From: Pseudomonas cerasi
Lineage (GTDB): Bacteria; Pseudomonadota; Gammaproteobacteria; Pseudomonadales; Pseudomonadaceae
Reading direction: 5' to 3'
DNA length: 64,000 nt
NCBI RefSeq assembly: GCF_900074915.1
Contig: NZ_LT222319.1
Location: forward strand, 764,001 to 828,000
Below the pieces are notes generated by a model. That model was not told where the DNA came from. It made no database searches and saw nothing but the letters and a program-made list of their open reading frames with translations. Of the stretch, positions 52,547-59,853 are shown one piece after another. Position numbers and translations under genes: made by a program. How positions within the stretch are numbered: position 1 is the stretch's first letter; every line of letters begins with the position of its first letter.

Positions 52547-52593
52547 AGCGTCTACTCCCGAGCGAATAGTGACAGTTGGCTGTGCGCGATGCG

Positions 52594-53442
52594 TCAGAGG
52601 CTCAGGCGCATGGACAGGTCCACGGCTTTCACGTCCTTGGTCATCGCACCGATGGAAATGTAATCGACACCCGTTTCTGCAATCACCCGCAGGGTGTCGT
52701 CATTGATGCCGCCGCTGGCTTCAAGGCTGGCACGGCCTGCGGTAAGGCGCACAGCCTCGCGCATGTCATCAAGGCTCAATTCATCGAGCATGATGATGTC
52801 GGCGCCTGCGTCCAGCGCCTGCCTGAGCTCACTCAGGCTTTCCACCTCGACTTCCACAGGCTTGCCGGGGGCAATCCGGTGCGCCGCTTCTATTGCCTGA
52901 GCGATGCCGCCACAGGCTGCGATATGGTTTTCCTTGATCAGAAACGCGTCGTACAGCCCGATGCGATGGTTATGACAGCCGCCGCAGGTGACCGCGTATT
53001 TCTGCGCCAGGCGCAGGCCCGGCAGGGTCTTGCGGGTATCCAGCAGTTTGACCTGAGTGCCCGCGACCATGTCCGCGAAGTACTGCGCCCGGGTGGCCAC
53101 TCCCGAGAGCATCTGCAGGAAATTGAGCGCGCTGCGTTCGCCGGTCAACAGCGAGCGGGCCGGGCCTTCAAGGTGAAACAGCGCCTGATTGGGACTGACA
53201 CGGTCGCCATCGGTCACTTGCCAGTGCACGGCGACGCGCGGGTCCAGTTGCCGGAAGACCGCATCGACCCAGGCAGTACCGGCGATCACCGCTGCATCGC
53301 GGGAAATGATAGTGGCCTTGGCCAGCCGTTCTGCCGGAATCAATTGGGCGGTGATATCGCCGCTGCCGACATCCTCCAGCAATGCGCGACGCACATTGGC
53401 CTCGATCTCGGCGGTCAGGTCGGCAATTCGTAAATTCGGCAT
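52594..53442 (-). CDS. nadC: Nicotinate-nucleotide pyrophosphorylase (quinolinate phosphoribosyltransferase)
   Basis: A 282 aa enzyme that makes nicotinate mononucleotide from quinolinate and PRPP. Motifs are [29 protein letters not shown] and [13 protein letters not shown]. The ATG at 53442 has GGAG 7 bases upstream. It is divergent from the DUF1631 gene; the nadC-DUF1631-ampD-ampE order matches P. aeruginosa as I recall. Confidence 0.95.
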   Translation of the reverse strand: MPNLRIADLTAEIEANVRRALLEDVGSGDITAQLIPAERLAKATIISRDAAVIAGTAWVDAVFRQLDPRVAVHWQVTDGDRVSPNQALFHLEGPARSLLTGERSALNFLQMLSGVATRAQYFADMVAGTQVKLLDTRKTLPGLRLAQKYAVTCGGCHNHRIGLYDAFLIKENHIAACGGIAQAIEAAHRIAPGKPVEVEVESLSELRQALDAGADIIMLDELSLDDMREAVRLTAGRASLEASGGINDDTLRVIAETGVDYISIGAMTKDVKAVDLSMRLSL

Positions 53443-53795
53443 AGCGGGCTCCAGTAGCAAAGTCGTTCGAGTATAAGGCACCGCATCCCGCTTACCCACC
53501 TGCGCCATGCCAGGGTGTTACCCCTGGAAACGTGCAGTTGGTCGGTTTGGCAAATTCGTTTGCGATGGAAAGCGAATATCGCGGTCTATCGCTGCATATG
53601 AATGCCTTGCCGCTTCATTCGCGAGAGTGAAAGAAAAGTCTCACTGGCGTTGATGACAAGTTTTGAAAGATAATCCGACTTGTAATTGACGCCATGAGTT
53701 TGACGTTGCGCAAGGCCAAGGGGGTCGCTTCACAGTGCGAGGGTAACAAGCCACGTTTGTGATGGGGTTCAGGTTGTTTCCTGTCAGGGGGTGTA
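53443..53795. other. 353-base intergenic region between nadC and the DUF1631 gene
   Basis: Divergent promoters for the two genes should be here, but I cannot place them with confidence. One hairpin, CCAGGG-N6-CCCTGG, is at 53510-53527. No small gene is convincing. Confidence 0.5.
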
Positions 53796-56036
53796 ATGCC
53801 AAACGACGAAAAAGTAGTGCCGTTGAGCAAATCGTTCCCTTTGCAGGGGGCGGGTACTCCGTTGGCCCGGTTACCCGTTGTGTTGTTGCAGGTTCGCGAC
53901 AAGGCGGCCCAGCAGCTCAAGGATGCATTGCAGGCGTTGTTCGATAACGCCGACGATACGCTGTTCGAAATGGCTGACCGCGCCCGCAGCAACACTGAGC
54001 AGAACATCTTTTTTGAAGCCATGCGTGACCTGCGCCTCAAGCGCAAAAGCATAGAACGTGGCTTCCTCGACAAGTTCTACGAGTCCTTTCTGGTCCTGGG
54101 CCAGTATCAGATTCAGGAGCCTGTGCTTCCGGCCCCTGTGTCCTTCGACAAGCTGTCGCTGGTGCACAACGACGATCTCGAGAAGACCGTGGCCGTGGAC
54201 GCTATGGTCAGCAAGGTCATGAGCCGTGACGCCCTGGCTCTGGGGCAGCTCACTGCACGCCTGGACGTGCTCATTCCGCAAGCCATTGCCGAAGACTCCA
54301 ACCCCCTGGGGCCGGCGATGCTGTGCCGGTTCTTTCTGGACGCCGGGCGCAGCCTTGGCGTCGAGATCAAGGTCAAACTGATCATTCTCAAACTGTTCGA
54401 GAAGTACGTCCTGGCCAATACGGACGACCTGTACAGCGAAGCCAATCAGTTGCTGATTGCCACAGGTGTATTACCGAACATGAAAGCATTGCCGGCCCGT
54501 CGTTCATCCGACAGGGCGGCGCCCAGAAGTCGTGTTTCCGAGATGTCCGACCCTGCCCTGAACGAAGCCGCCGACAAACTCGACAAGGGTGTGCAGGAGG
54601 TCTTCTCGGCGTTGCAGGAATTGCTGCTGCACGTGCGCGGTAATCTCGCGCCGCGTCATGAGCCCAACGCCGAAGTGCGTCCGATTTCCAGCCGGGACCT
54701 GCTGCGCCTGCTGTCTCACCTGCAGCAATATGTGCCGTCGCAGGACACTTCAGACGATTTCGACCTGCGCAATCAGTTGGAACAACTGCTGACGCGAGTC
54801 AACGTCAAGACCGGCAAATCCAGAATCGTCGGTGTCGGTGACGAGGACGTCATCAACCTGATCGCCATGCTGTTCGAGTTCATTCTCGATGACCGCAACC
54901 TGACGCCTTCACTGCGTGCTTTGATCGGGCGTCTGCAGATTCCGATGCTCAAAGTGGCGGTCATTGACAAAAGCTTCTTCAGCCGCGGCAGTCATCCTGC
55001 CCGTCGCCTGCTTAACGAAATTGCCACTGCCGCATTGGGCTGGGGCGGTCGTGACGACTATCAGCGCGACTCGCTGTATCAGCGTGTCGAGCAGATCGTG
55101 CAGCGCCTGCTCAATGATTTTGTCGATGACCCGGCAATTTTTTCCGAGTTGCTGGCGGATTTTCTGGCCTTCACCAGTGACGAGCGTCGCCGCAGCGAGT
55201 TGCTCGAGCAGCGCACCCGCGATGCCGAAGAAGGGCGCGCCCGTGCCGAATTGGCCAGGCAGCAGGTGCAGCATGAGCTGAATCAGCGCCTATTGGGCAA
55301 AACCTTGCCCGAGGTGGTTGTGCGGCTGTTGCAGGAGGCCTGGAGCAAGGTCCTGCTGTTGACCTGTCTCAAGCATGGCGAAGAGTCCAGCGAGTGGCAG
55401 GCCGGGCTGGAGACCATGGACGAGTTGATCTGGAGCGTCGAGCTGCACGACGACCCGCAGGCTCTGCAGCGCTTGCTGGAGCTGGTTCCGGGACTGCTCA
55501 AGTCGCTGCGTGATGGCTTGACCAGCGCCGCGTTCGACCCGTTTGCCACCAGCGAATTCTTCAGCCAGCTGGAGTCGCTGCATGTCCAGGCTTTCCAGCA
55601 CTTCTCGCGCCTGCAGGAAGGCGAGGGCGATACCGTTCAGGCAGACGGCCTGGCCGTCGAAGGCCCGCCGATGATGGCGGTGGTCGAGGAAATCGTTCTG
55701 ATTACTCCTGAAGAGCAGATGCTCAATGAACCGGTGGTTCAGCTACCCGACGACGATGCAGGCCTGCAGATGGTCGACAAGTTGCGGGTCGGTTGCTGGG
55801 TCGAGATTCAGGAAGATGAAGAGCACAAGCTGCGTTGCAAGTTGACCGCGATTGTCGAGCCTACCGGACGTTATGTGTTCGTCAATCGTACCGGCATGAA
55901 GGTTCTGGAAAAGACCCGCACCGGCCTTGCCGTCGAATTTCGTCGCGGTGCGGTGCGTATTCTCGACGACGCGCTACTCTTCGATCGGGCTCTGGAGTCC
56001 GTCATCAGCAACTTGCGCAACCTCAAGGGCGCCTGA
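53796..56036 (+). CDS. DUF1631 family protein with C-terminal PilZ-like region
   Basis: A 746 aa soluble, largely helical protein. The DUF1631 body shows SNTEQNIFFEAMRDLRLKR near residue 65 and FLDKFYESFLVLG. The last 90 residues (VGCWVEIQEDEEHKLRCKLTAI, RYVFVNRTGMKVLEK) look like a PilZ-type barrel, but the usual c-di-GMP RxxxR motif is not obvious. AGGGGG precedes the ATG. Function unknown, though it is conserved beside ampD in pseudomonads. Confidence 0.85.
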   Translation: MPNDEKVVPLSKSFPLQGAGTPLARLPVVLLQVRDKAAQQLKDALQALFDNADDTLFEMADRARSNTEQNIFFEAMRDLRLKRKSIERGFLDKFYESFLVLGQYQIQEPVLPAPVSFDKLSLVHNDDLEKTVAVDAMVSKVMSRDALALGQLTARLDVLIPQAIAEDSNPLGPAMLCRFFLDAGRSLGVEIKVKLIILKLFEKYVLANTDDLYSEANQLLIATGVLPNMKALPARRSSDRAAPRSRVSEMSDPALNEAADKLDKGVQEVFSALQELLLHVRGNLAPRHEPNAEVRPISSRDLLRLLSHLQQYVPSQDTSDDFDLRNQLEQLLTRVNVKTGKSRIVGVGDEDVINLIAMLFEFILDDRNLTPSLRALIGRLQIPMLKVAVIDKSFFSRGSHPARRLLNEIATAALGWGGRDDYQRDSLYQRVEQIVQRLLNDFVDDPAIFSELLADFLAFTSDERRRSELLEQRTRDAEEGRARAELARQQVQHELNQRLLGKTLPEVVVRLLQEAWSKVLLLTCLKHGEESSEWQAGLETMDELIWSVELHDDPQALQRLLELVPGLLKSLRDGLTSAAFDPFATSEFFSQLESLHVQAFQHFSRLQEGEGDTVQADGLAVEGPPMMAVVEEIVLITPEEQMLNEPVVQLPDDDAGLQMVDKLRVGCWVEIQEDEEHKLRCKLTAIVEPTGRYVFVNRTGMKVLEKTRTGLAVEFRRGAVRILDDALLFDRALESVISNLRNLKGA

Positions 56037-56096
56037 TTGACTGATTAAAGCTATCGTTCGTCTGCGCTGCTGATCGTCAGGCAGCCGATTGACCAG

Positions 56097-56141
56097 CGTG
56101 CCGACGCCTCGCGTCGGCACGTGCCAGTGACGCTCCGTCAC
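56097..56141. other. Two consecutive hairpins with identical CTC loops upstream of ampD
   Basis: CGTGCCGACGC-CTC-GCGTCGGCACG (56097-56121, an 11-bp perfect stem) is followed by GTGACG-CTC-CGTCAC (56127-56141). Neither has a T-run. They lie after the DUF1631 stop and 118 bases before ampD. Confidence 0.75.
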
Positions 56142-56258
56142 AGATCCCTGCATCTACGGCGTCTTTCCTACATCGCGGATCCGTACCCCAACCCCCACGT
56201 CAGCTGCTGTCACGGGCATAATCAGCGCTACTTATTTACCCCCGTTCAAGGAGCATTC

Positions 56259-56807
56259 ATGCAACTGGACTCCGCAAGCGGCTGGTGCGACGGCGTGCAG
56301 CATTGCCCCTCGCCCAACTTCAATGCGCGACCCGAAGGCGAAATCTCGCTGCTGGTGATCCACAACATCAGCCTGCCGCCAGCGCAATTCAAGACCGGCA
56401 AGGTGCAGGCTTTCTTTCAGAACCGGCTCGACACCGACGAGCATCCCTACTTTGTGGGGATTGCCGATCTGCGCGTTTCAGCGCATTTTCTGATTGAACG
56501 TGATGGCGAGGTCATTCAGTTCGTCTCTTGTCTTGATCGTGCGTGGCACGCCGGTGTTTCCTGTTTTCAGGGCCGGGAAGGGTGTAATGACTTTTCTGTC
56601 GGCATCGAACTGGAGGGGACGGATGACCAGCCTTTCACCGATGCGCAATACCACGCGCTGATCGACCTGACGCGACAGTTGCGCCAGGCATTCGAGGCGA
56701 TCACCCCCGAGCGTATCTGTGGTCACAGTGACGTGGCGCCGGGACGCAAGACTGATCCTGGGCCCTGTTTTGACTGGGCCAGGTTTCGAGCGGCTTTGCT
56801 GGATTGA
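56259..56807 (+). CDS. ampD: 1,6-anhydro-N-acetylmuramyl-L-alanine amidase AmpD
   Basis: A 182 aa zinc amidase for recycling cell-wall muropeptides in the cytosol. The metal ligands are His in LLVIHNISLPP, His in RAWHAGVS and Asp in the late GHSDVAPGRKTDPG; the substrate segment FSVGIELEGT is present. AAGGAG precedes the ATG at 56259. Loss of AmpD raises ampC expression through AmpR. It is followed by ampE 15 bases later. Confidence 0.95.
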   Translation: MQLDSASGWCDGVQHCPSPNFNARPEGEISLLVIHNISLPPAQFKTGKVQAFFQNRLDTDEHPYFVGIADLRVSAHFLIERDGEVIQFVSCLDRAWHAGVSCFQGREGCNDFSVGIELEGTDDQPFTDAQYHALIDLTRQLRQAFEAITPERICGHSDVAPGRKTDPGPCFDWARFRAALLD

Positions 56808-56822
56808 TGTGAGGGACGAACA

Positions 56823-57659
56823 ATGAGTTTTCTGGTGCTACTGCTGGCCGTTCTTATCGAAAAGTTTTCTGCCCTGCGTCAGCGCGTTCAGCGTGACGGG
56901 CCGTGGCTGAAAGAACTGGCAAAGCTCGAGGCCAGCCCGCGGACCTCGACACGTCCCTGGTTGATGCTGGCGCTGCTGGTGCTCGTGCCCGTGCTGATCC
57001 TGCAACTGGCGCTGACCATCATCGGCTCGGTAGCCTATGGCTGGCTGGTTCTGCCCATTCACCTGCTGGTGTTGATATACAGCCTTGGCCGGGTGGATCT
57101 GGTCGCGGTGCTCGGGCCGTTTCGTGATGCCTGCCGACGTGGCGATGCGCAGGCTGCGGTGCACTTGGCCGAGCGCGACATGGGCGTGCAGGCGGACAAC
57201 AGCGAGCAATTGCTGCAGGGTGTGCAGGGCTACCTGCTCTGGCAGGCGTTTCAGAGTTTCTTCGCCGTGATTTTCTGGTACTTCGTACTCGGCCCGGTGG
57301 CTGCGCTGGCCTACAGGCTATTGGCACTTGCTGCCGAGCACGGCAAGACTCCAGCACTGGTCGAGCGCGCAGGGCAGTTGCGCCATGCCTTTGACTGGGT
57401 GCCGGTCAGGTTGCTCGCCGCCAGCTTCGCATTGGTCGGCAATTTTGTGGCGGTCACCCGGGTGATGCTGCATGAACTGCTGAACTGGAACATCAGTGCT
57501 GCGCAACTGATTACGCGCGTTGGCTGCGCCGCCAGCGAGGTTCCGCCTCCGATGATGGGCGCGCAGGGCGTCACCGGCCTCGACATGCTCTGGGAGCTGC
57601 TGGTACGTGCGGCGGTGGTCTGGTACGCAGGGTTTGCCCTGTGGACCCTTCTGCTCTGA
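56823..57659 (+). CDS. ampE: AmpE inner-membrane regulator
   Basis: A 278 aa membrane protein: FLVLLLAVLIEKFSAL, then TMs at LMLALLVLVPVLILQLAL and YGWLVLPIHLLVLIYSL, with FFAVIFWYFVLGPVAALAYRL later. AmpE family proteins are about 284 aa and sit downstream of ampD; they are tied to beta-lactamase induction signalling. It ends convergently with tatD. Confidence 0.92.
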   Translation: MSFLVLLLAVLIEKFSALRQRVQRDGPWLKELAKLEASPRTSTRPWLMLALLVLVPVLILQLALTIIGSVAYGWLVLPIHLLVLIYSLGRVDLVAVLGPFRDACRRGDAQAAVHLAERDMGVQADNSEQLLQGVQGYLLWQAFQSFFAVIFWYFVLGPVAALAYRLLALAAEHGKTPALVERAGQLRHAFDWVPVRLLAASFALVGNFVAVTRVMLHELLNWNISAAQLITRVGCAASEVPPPMMGAQGVTGLDMLWELLVRAAVVWYAGFALWTLLL

Positions 57660-57693
57660 TCCGATCCTGGCCGCACAGGTCAGGCAGGTGACA

Positions 57694-58494
57694 TCAGGTG
57701 TGTGACAGGCGAGGCCAGTCGAACAGTTCGCAGGCGTTGTCGGTGCTCGCCTGGGCCAGTCGCTGGGGGCTGATCTTCATCAGCTCCGCGATGGCCTCGC
57801 AAATGTCGGGCAAGTGCTGCGGGCTGTTGCGCTGGTAGGGATGCATGGCGGGCGCCATGTCCGGTGAGTCGGTTTCCAGCACCACGCTGTCCAGCGGCAG
57901 TTCGGCGATGACCCGATGCATGCGCAGTGCCTGCGGCCAGGTCGCCGCTCCGCCCAGACCCAGTTTGAACCCCAGTTTGATGTATTCGCGTGCCTCTTCG
58001 CGGCTGCCGGCAAAGGCGTGAATGATGCCGCTGCGTTTTGGTTTGTGGCGCTTGAGCGTCGAGATCACATCGGCATGGCTGCGGCGCACGTGCAGCAAGG
58101 CGGGCAGGTTGAAGTCCGCTGCCAGCTGCAATTGCGCGTCAAAGAGCGTCTGCTGACGCGCCTTGTCCGGGCGCTCTACGTAATAATCCAGACCGATCTC
58201 ACCCACCGCACATAACTGCGGATGGCCTTTCAGGCGCGTCAGCCAGTCGCCCAGCTCGGTCAGGTGTTCGGTCAGGTGTTCGGTACGGTGCTCATCGATG
58301 TACACCGGATGCATGCCGAACGCTGCGTGCAGGGCGGGGTTGGCTTCGGTCAGTTCCCAGAGCCGCTGCCAGTTACGCTGATACACCCCGAGCACCACCA
58401 TGCGCTCAACGCCAAGCGTCAGACAGTTGTCCAGAACCTGAGCGCGGTCGGCATCGAAATCCGGAAAATCCAGGTGGGTATGGGTATCGATCAT
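57694..58494 (-). CDS. TatD-family metal-dependent deoxyribonuclease
   Basis: A 266 aa TIM-barrel: MIDTHTHLDFPDFD (HxH), AVGEIGLDYY (bridging Glu), LLHVRRSHADVIS, GIIHAFAGSREEA and VLETDSPDMAP. The ATG at 58494 is 9 bases after the FruR stop, so the two genes are coupled. It belongs to the TatD nuclease family (DNA repair or RNA quality control). Confidence 0.9.
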   Translation of the reverse strand: MIDTHTHLDFPDFDADRAQVLDNCLTLGVERMVVLGVYQRNWQRLWELTEANPALHAAFGMHPVYIDEHRTEHLTEHLTELGDWLTRLKGHPQLCAVGEIGLDYYVERPDKARQQTLFDAQLQLAADFNLPALLHVRRSHADVISTLKRHKPKRSGIIHAFAGSREEAREYIKLGFKLGLGGAATWPQALRMHRVIAELPLDSVVLETDSPDMAPAMHPYQRNSPQHLPDICEAIAELMKISPQRLAQASTDNACELFDWPRLSHT

Positions 58495-58502
58495 CGTCAC
58501 AG

Positions 58503-59498
58503 TCACGCCTCGTGAATACGTTGCTTGAAAGCCCTGGCAATCGCATGCACGCCGGGCTGGTAATCGTCCTTCTCGATAGCGGCCAGCGCCAGTTGCAGGG
58601 CCTTGTCGGCGATCAACTGGTGTTGCTGGGCCATGGCGTTGACGGGCAACGGCAGAAAATCGAGCAACTGCGTATCGCCGAAGGTGCCCAGATGCAGTGG
58701 GGGCGATTGCAGCACCTGACTTTGCAGCACATCGAACACGCCTTGCAGCAGCACATAAGACGTTGTGATCAACGCGTCCGGAAAATGTCCCTGGCGCTGT
58801 AGCAGTTCGGTCATCAAACGCTGACCACACTGGCGGCTGAACGCTTCGCCGTGCTCGATGATGGTGGCGCCGGTAAACCCGTCGAGTGCATGTTCGAAGC
58901 CGGCTGCACGCGCGCGACTGATGCTCAGTTCAGGGCGTGCGCCGATCAGGGCGATATGTCGCGGTCGGGTTTGCAGGAGGCTGTGGGTCAGTTGCTGGCA
59001 GGCGTCATGGTCATCGCTGACCACCGAGCAGAAAAACTCGGGATTCATTTCCCGGTCGATGGCGATGATCGGCGTGCCCTTGAGCTGCAATTCCCGGTAG
59101 CTGTCGTCACCGGTCGGCAGGCAGCTGGCCACCAGCAGCGCGTCGCAACGGCGGGCGCGGAACAGCTGCAACAGTTGCAGTTCGCTGGCGGGGTCGTCAT
59201 CGGAGCTGGCGATCAGCAATTGATAACCGAGGCTGCGCGCGCCTTGCTCGAGCAATTTGGCAATGCGTGCATAGCTGGGGTTTTCCAGGTCGGGCAGGAT
59301 GAAGCCCAGTGTCTTGCTATGACGGCTGCGCAGGCCCGCCGCTTGCGGGTTGGGTCGGAAGTCGTGCTGCTCGACCACGGCTTTGACACGCTCGACCGTT
59401 GCCGGACTGATGCGCTGTTTTTCGGCCTTGCCATTGATCACGTAACTGGCCGTAGTGACAGAAACACCTGCCAGACGTGCGATATCGCTCAGTTTCAC
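58503..59498 (-). CDS. fruR: Fructose operon regulator FruR/Cra, LacI family
   Basis: A 331 aa LacI-family protein: MKLSDIARLAGVSVTTASYV at the start, with the hinge region ending PNPQAAGLRSRHSKTLGFILPD. It is divergent from fruBKA. In P. putida Cra represses fruBKA and is released by fructose-1-phosphate. A near-consensus Cra site is at 59689-59700. Confidence 0.94.
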   Translation of the reverse strand: MKLSDIARLAGVSVTTASYVINGKAEKQRISPATVERVKAVVEQHDFRPNPQAAGLRSRHSKTLGFILPDLENPSYARIAKLLEQGARSLGYQLLIASSDDDPASELQLLQLFRARRCDALLVASCLPTGDDSYRELQLKGTPIIAIDREMNPEFFCSVVSDDHDACQQLTHSLLQTRPRHIALIGARPELSISRARAAGFEHALDGFTGATIIEHGEAFSRQCGQRLMTELLQRQGHFPDALITTSYVLLQGVFDVLQSQVLQSPPLHLGTFGDTQLLDFLPLPVNAMAQQHQLIADKALQLALAAIEKDDYQPGVHAIARAFKQRIHEA

Positions 59499-59584
59499 CC
59501 CGGAATTTCCTTTTATTAGGTACGCGGCTCAGGACAATCGAGTTATTTTTTTCATGGCGCTGATCTTTACACCAGACCGTAGGA

Positions 59585-59616
59585 AATTCCCAAGTACTTC
59601 ACGTATTTTGGGAATT
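59585..59616. promoter_or_regulatory. 9-bp inverted repeat in the fruR-fruB intergenic region
   Basis: AATTCCCAA (59585-59593) and TTGGGAATT (59608-59616) form a perfect dyad with 14 bases between arms. It is distinct from the Cra site, so a second regulator or a structured 5' leader is possible. Confidence 0.45.
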
Positions 59617-59688
59617 GTCCCACAGTGATCGCGCCGTCCGGGCTTCAATGAATCCGCAGAATCGAGTAACGTGCCGGGCAATTCTAGA

Positions 59689-59700
59689 TTAAACGATTCA
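59689..59700. promoter_or_regulatory. Cra/FruR operator
   Basis: TTAAACGATTCA differs at one base from the P. putida Cra site TTAAACGTTTCA. It is in the 355-base fruR-fruB intergenic region, 154 bases upstream of fruB. The two elements listed are all I see in this gap. Confidence 0.8.
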
Positions 59701-59853
59701 GCACGCCTGTTGTCTGCTGCAATCGAGATGAAAGTGATGTCCGATACGATGCTCGGAAAGATATCACCCTCATCCCCCCTAAGCTGTCGATCACGTGATC
59801 GTCATTAAAACAAGAATCAGGTGGCGCCTTGGCGCTGCACAGGAGTCAAGGCA

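Noticed and set aside
58000..58830. N-terminal extension of the TatD-like frame to 58830
   Set aside because: The added residues overlap the FruR gene and have no TatD features; the MIDTHTHLDF start at 58494 is the normal one.
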